A stretch of DNA of 7,885 nucleotides. Origin: Terriglobia bacterium. GTDB taxonomy: Bacteria > Acidobacteriota > Terriglobia > UBA7540. Both the position numbers and the translations under genes were made by a program. Below are positions 6,378 to 7,885 of the stretch, in pieces. The DNA is taken from assembly GCA_030036915.1 (NCBI GenBank), contig JASHSC010000337.1, positions 1 to 7,885 of the forward strand, read 5' to 3'. Positions within the stretch are counted from its first letter, which is position 1. Every line of letters begins with the position of its first letter. The notes beneath the pieces are model-generated. The model worked only from the letters and a program-made list of their open reading frames with translations. It made no database searches and had not been told where the DNA came from.

Positions 6378-6761
6378 TTATTGCTGCGTCACCTGCATCG
6401 TATCGTCAATGGAAAGAGTCGGCCAGCCGGCTTTGGCGGGATCCGAAGGAGTGGCGGTGATTTTGAAATGCTGGCCATCGTCCAACTCCGAAGTGTAATT
6501 GTAGCCGCGCCGGTTCTCACCGTTAAAGGTCAGCGAGCCGTCCTTCTGGAGATCGTCCACGGAAGCATACGATCCATGACTCGCCAGGTACATCCGCTCG
6601 GCCTGCCCGATGCTCAGCAAATCGTTTTTCACACCCACCACGTCAATCACCTCTTTGGGAGGCTGCCCGCCTGTGGGTCCTTGCGTATACTGCGCCTTCA
6701 CGACGAACCACACGATCGCCGCCACAATGATCAAACCCACGATCATTCCGCCCGCTTTCAT
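6378..6761 (-). CDS. Small single-pass membrane protein with pilin-like soluble domain
   Basis: The 127-residue protein has one hydrophobic helix near the N-terminus (about 6-22), a Gly/Pro linker (28-35), then a soluble domain. Residues 44-72 (VKNDLLSIGQAERMYLASHG, then SYASVDDL) resemble the alpha-helix and following loop of type IV pilin or pseudopilin globular domains, where an A/Q-x-x-Y-x-x-x-x-G-x-Y-x-x-x-x-x-L pattern recurs. However, it has no prepilin cleavage motif (G/A then F-x-x-x-E), so it is pilin-like at most and probably stays anchored in the inner membrane facing the periplasm. I give no gene name. The ATG at 6761 is preceded by AGAAGGAG at a 5-nt spacing, a strong ribosome-binding site. 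It is followed after 13 bp by the GHMP kinase, so the two are probably translated from one mRNA. Confidence 0.78.
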   Translation of the reverse strand: MKAGGMIVGLIIVAAIVWFVVKAQYTQGPTGGQPPKEVIDVVGVKNDLLSIGQAERMYLASHGSYASVDDLQKDGSLTFNGENRRGYNYTSELDDGQHFKITATPSDPAKAGWPTLSIDDTMQVTQQ

Positions 6762-6826
6762 AAAATCTCCTTCTCCGCGGTCTGTTGTCCCTAACCGGTC
6801 CTATGCAGATTTGCACAGTTGGCTTT

Positions 6827-6855
6827 ATTCTGACGCGATGCGCGCGCGGATGCAA
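6827..6855 (-). promoter_or_regulatory. Weak candidate promoter for the pilin-like/kinase operon
   Basis: On the minus strand, TTGCAT (6855-6850) and CAGAAT (6832-6827) are 17 bases apart. They match the sigma70 consensus at 3 and 4 of 6 positions. The implied leader of about 60 nt reaches the strong AGAAGGAG site. It is the best pair I found in this divergent region but is weak. Confidence 0.3.
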
Positions 6856-6897
6856 GAAGCGGCGTTCGGTACGGTCCTGGTTTCGGGAATGACTTGC

Positions 6898-6927
6898 TTG
6901 ACATACCCGGGCACGCGACGGGGTTAT
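6898..6927 (+). promoter_or_regulatory. Candidate promoter for the FAD oxidoreductase
   Basis: A perfect -35 hexamer TTGACA (6898-6903) is followed after 18 bases by GGTTAT (6922-6927), a 3-of-6 match to -10. It lies in the divergent intergenic region, upstream of the GTG start at 7011, giving a leader of roughly 75 nt. The weak -10 may mean activator dependence, or the site may be fortuitous. Confidence 0.35.
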
Positions 6928-6998
6928 GGAGTGCGGCCGTCTGTCTTGCCATGCTCCGCCAATCTGCGTAATCTGTGGGAACATACAGCGCGAAACGC

Positions 6999-7003
6999 GG
7001 AGG
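6999..7003 (+). promoter_or_regulatory. Ribosome-binding site that fixes the GTG start of the oxidoreductase
   Basis: GGAGG lies 7 bases before GTG at 7011. The only other in-frame start after the upstream stop (6969-6971) is GTG at 6975, which has no comparable site. This supports 7011, which also places the dinucleotide-binding motif at the expected distance from the N-terminus. Confidence 0.75.
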
Positions 7004-7010
7004 ACTCGCG

Positions 7011-7885
7011 GTGGCGGAGACTGCCGAGGTCGTGTTGATTGGCGGCGGAATTGTGGGCGCGAGCATCGCCTATCACCTTGCCGAGGCCGGATGCACGGAC
7101 GTCCTGTTGCTCGAACGCGAGGCGCACCTGGGCCGGGGCTCCACCGGCAAGAGCATGGGAGGCGTGCGAGCGCAATTTTCCACCGAAATTAACATTCGGC
7201 TGTCACTCTACTCCCTCGATTTCTTCGCGCGCTTCGAGCAGGCCACCGGTTGCCCCAGTGGATATCGGCCGCAAGGCTATCTTTTCGTCGCCACGAGTGA
7301 AAAGCACATGGAATATCTGCGCGCGAATTTCCAATTGCAGCGCGCGTGCGGCGTGAAGACGGTGGAATTGCTCACTCCTGCCGAAGTCCTGCGCCACATG
7401 CCGCACCTGCGCGCAGATGATATTCTGGGCGGAAGTTCCAGTTCGACGGACGGATTCGTAGACCCTTACAGCGTGATGAGCGGCTTCATGCAGCGCGCTA
7501 CGGAAAAAGGCGTGCGCTTGTGGAAAGGGACGAACGTCATAGGGATTCTGAAGGACGTCCGAGGCATCACCGGGGTTGAAACCACGCGCGGGACTGTCTC
7601 AACGCGCAAGGTGGTGAACACCGCGGGAGCGTGGGCGGCCCAAACAGCCGCACTCGCAGGAGTGGATGTGCCCGTCCAGCCCCTCCGCCGCATGCTGGTT
7701 CCCACGGAACCGTTCCCGCTCATCGCGCGCGAAGCCCCCATGACCATCGACATGGCCACGGGCTTTCACTTCCGTCCCGAGGGCCTGGGAGTTCTGCTCG
7801 CCTGGAACGATCCGGAGGAAACGCCGGGATTCAAAACCCAGTTCGATCCTGCGTTCATCGAGAAGATTCTGATGCGCGCCGTCGA
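7011..7885 (+). CDS. FAD-dependent oxidoreductase, DAO family (sarcosine oxidase beta-like), 3' truncated by window edge
   Basis: About 291 codons are visible, with no internal stop. The N-terminus carries the ADP-binding beta-alpha-beta fold: VVLIGGGIVGASIAYHLAEA (7-26), with G11, G13, G16 and acidic E35 ending strand 2. GSTGKSMGGVRAQFSTEINI (43-62) is a pattern characteristic of the sarcosine oxidase beta / dimethylglycine dehydrogenase-like branch of the DAO family, near the flavin. NTAGAWA (203-209) is the second conserved DAO motif. The family oxidises secondary amines or D-/imino-amino acids such as sarcosine, glycine or proline derivatives. The exact substrate, and whether it needs partner subunits, cannot be read here because the 3' part and downstream genes are missing. 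It starts with GTG, has a good GGAGG, and is divergent from the pilin-like/kinase pair. Confidence 0.9.
   Translation, partial: MAETAEVVLIGGGIVGASIAYHLAEAGCTDVLLLEREAHLGRGSTGKSMGGVRAQFSTEINIRLSLYSLDFFARFEQATGCPSGYRPQGYLFVATSEKHMEYLRANFQLQRACGVKTVELLTPAEVLRHMPHLRADDILGGSSSSTDGFVDPYSVMSGFMQRATEKGVRLWKGTNVIGILKDVRGITGVETTRGTVSTRKVVNTAGAWAAQTAALAGVDVPVQPLRRMLVPTEPFPLIAREAPMTIDMATGFHFRPEGLGVLLAWNDPEETPGFKTQFDPAFIEKILMRAV

Noticed and set aside
5450..6460. 336-codon plus-strand open frame opposite the GHMP kinase
   Set aside because: The minus strand carries all three GHMP motifs intact, so this long frame is a shadow.
6924..7759. Minus-strand open frames opposite the FAD oxidoreductase
   Set aside because: The plus strand shows an uninterrupted frame with Rossmann and DAO motifs and a good ribosome-binding site. 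The opposite frames have no features.

Overview
The window is a GC-rich bacterial chromosome segment dominated by a conserved glycolytic block on the minus strand, read from right to left: gap, pgk, tpiA, secG, tRNA-Leu(GAG). This order is common in bacteria. Combined with the style of the unnamed proteins (a secreted protein with a BamE-like C-terminus, a pilin-like single-pass membrane protein, an HddA-type GHMP kinase), I lean towards an Acidobacteriota-like organism. That assignment is inference from gene content only and has not been searched.

Layout from left to right. Positions 1-207 (minus) hold the N-terminal 69 codons of a gene that runs off the window. Its basic N-terminus and aromatic-rich strand resemble the start of acidobacterial tyrosine recombinases (integrases), and it lies 95 bp beyond the 3' end of tRNA-Leu, a classic genomic-island junction. 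A perfect 10-bp inverted repeat sits just upstream of its start. Next come tRNA-Leu(GAG) with an encoded CCA (303-389), a 132-bp spacer holding a 94-bp imperfect inverted-repeat element (421-514), secG (522-821), tpiA (832-1590) and pgk (1641-2828). A long 441-bp spacer without a convincing gene follows, then gap (3270-4277) with a well-matched sigma70-type promoter (TTGACT-17-TAGAAT, 4324-4352).

Upstream of gap, still on the minus strand, are a secreted protein of unknown function (4367-5164), a GHMP-family small-molecule kinase (5336-6364) and a small pilin-like membrane protein (6378-6761). The last two are 13 bp apart and look co-transcribed. A 249-bp divergent intergenic region separates them from a plus-strand FAD-dependent amine/amino-acid oxidoreductase of the DAO family (7011 to the window end, GTG start), which is cut by the window edge.

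Functionally, gap, pgk and tpiA encode three consecutive-neighbourhood steps of lower glycolysis/gluconeogenesis (triose-phosphate interconversion, oxidation to 1,3-bisphosphoglycerate, and ATP formation). SecG is a subunit of the Sec translocon. The core is ordinary housekeeping. The parts that deserve a second look are the tRNA-linked left edge, the inverted-repeat element between secG and tRNA-Leu, the long gap-pgk spacer, and the uncharacterised secreted and pilin-like proteins. I see no clear evidence of a defence system, CRISPR array or other novel multi-gene system within the window.
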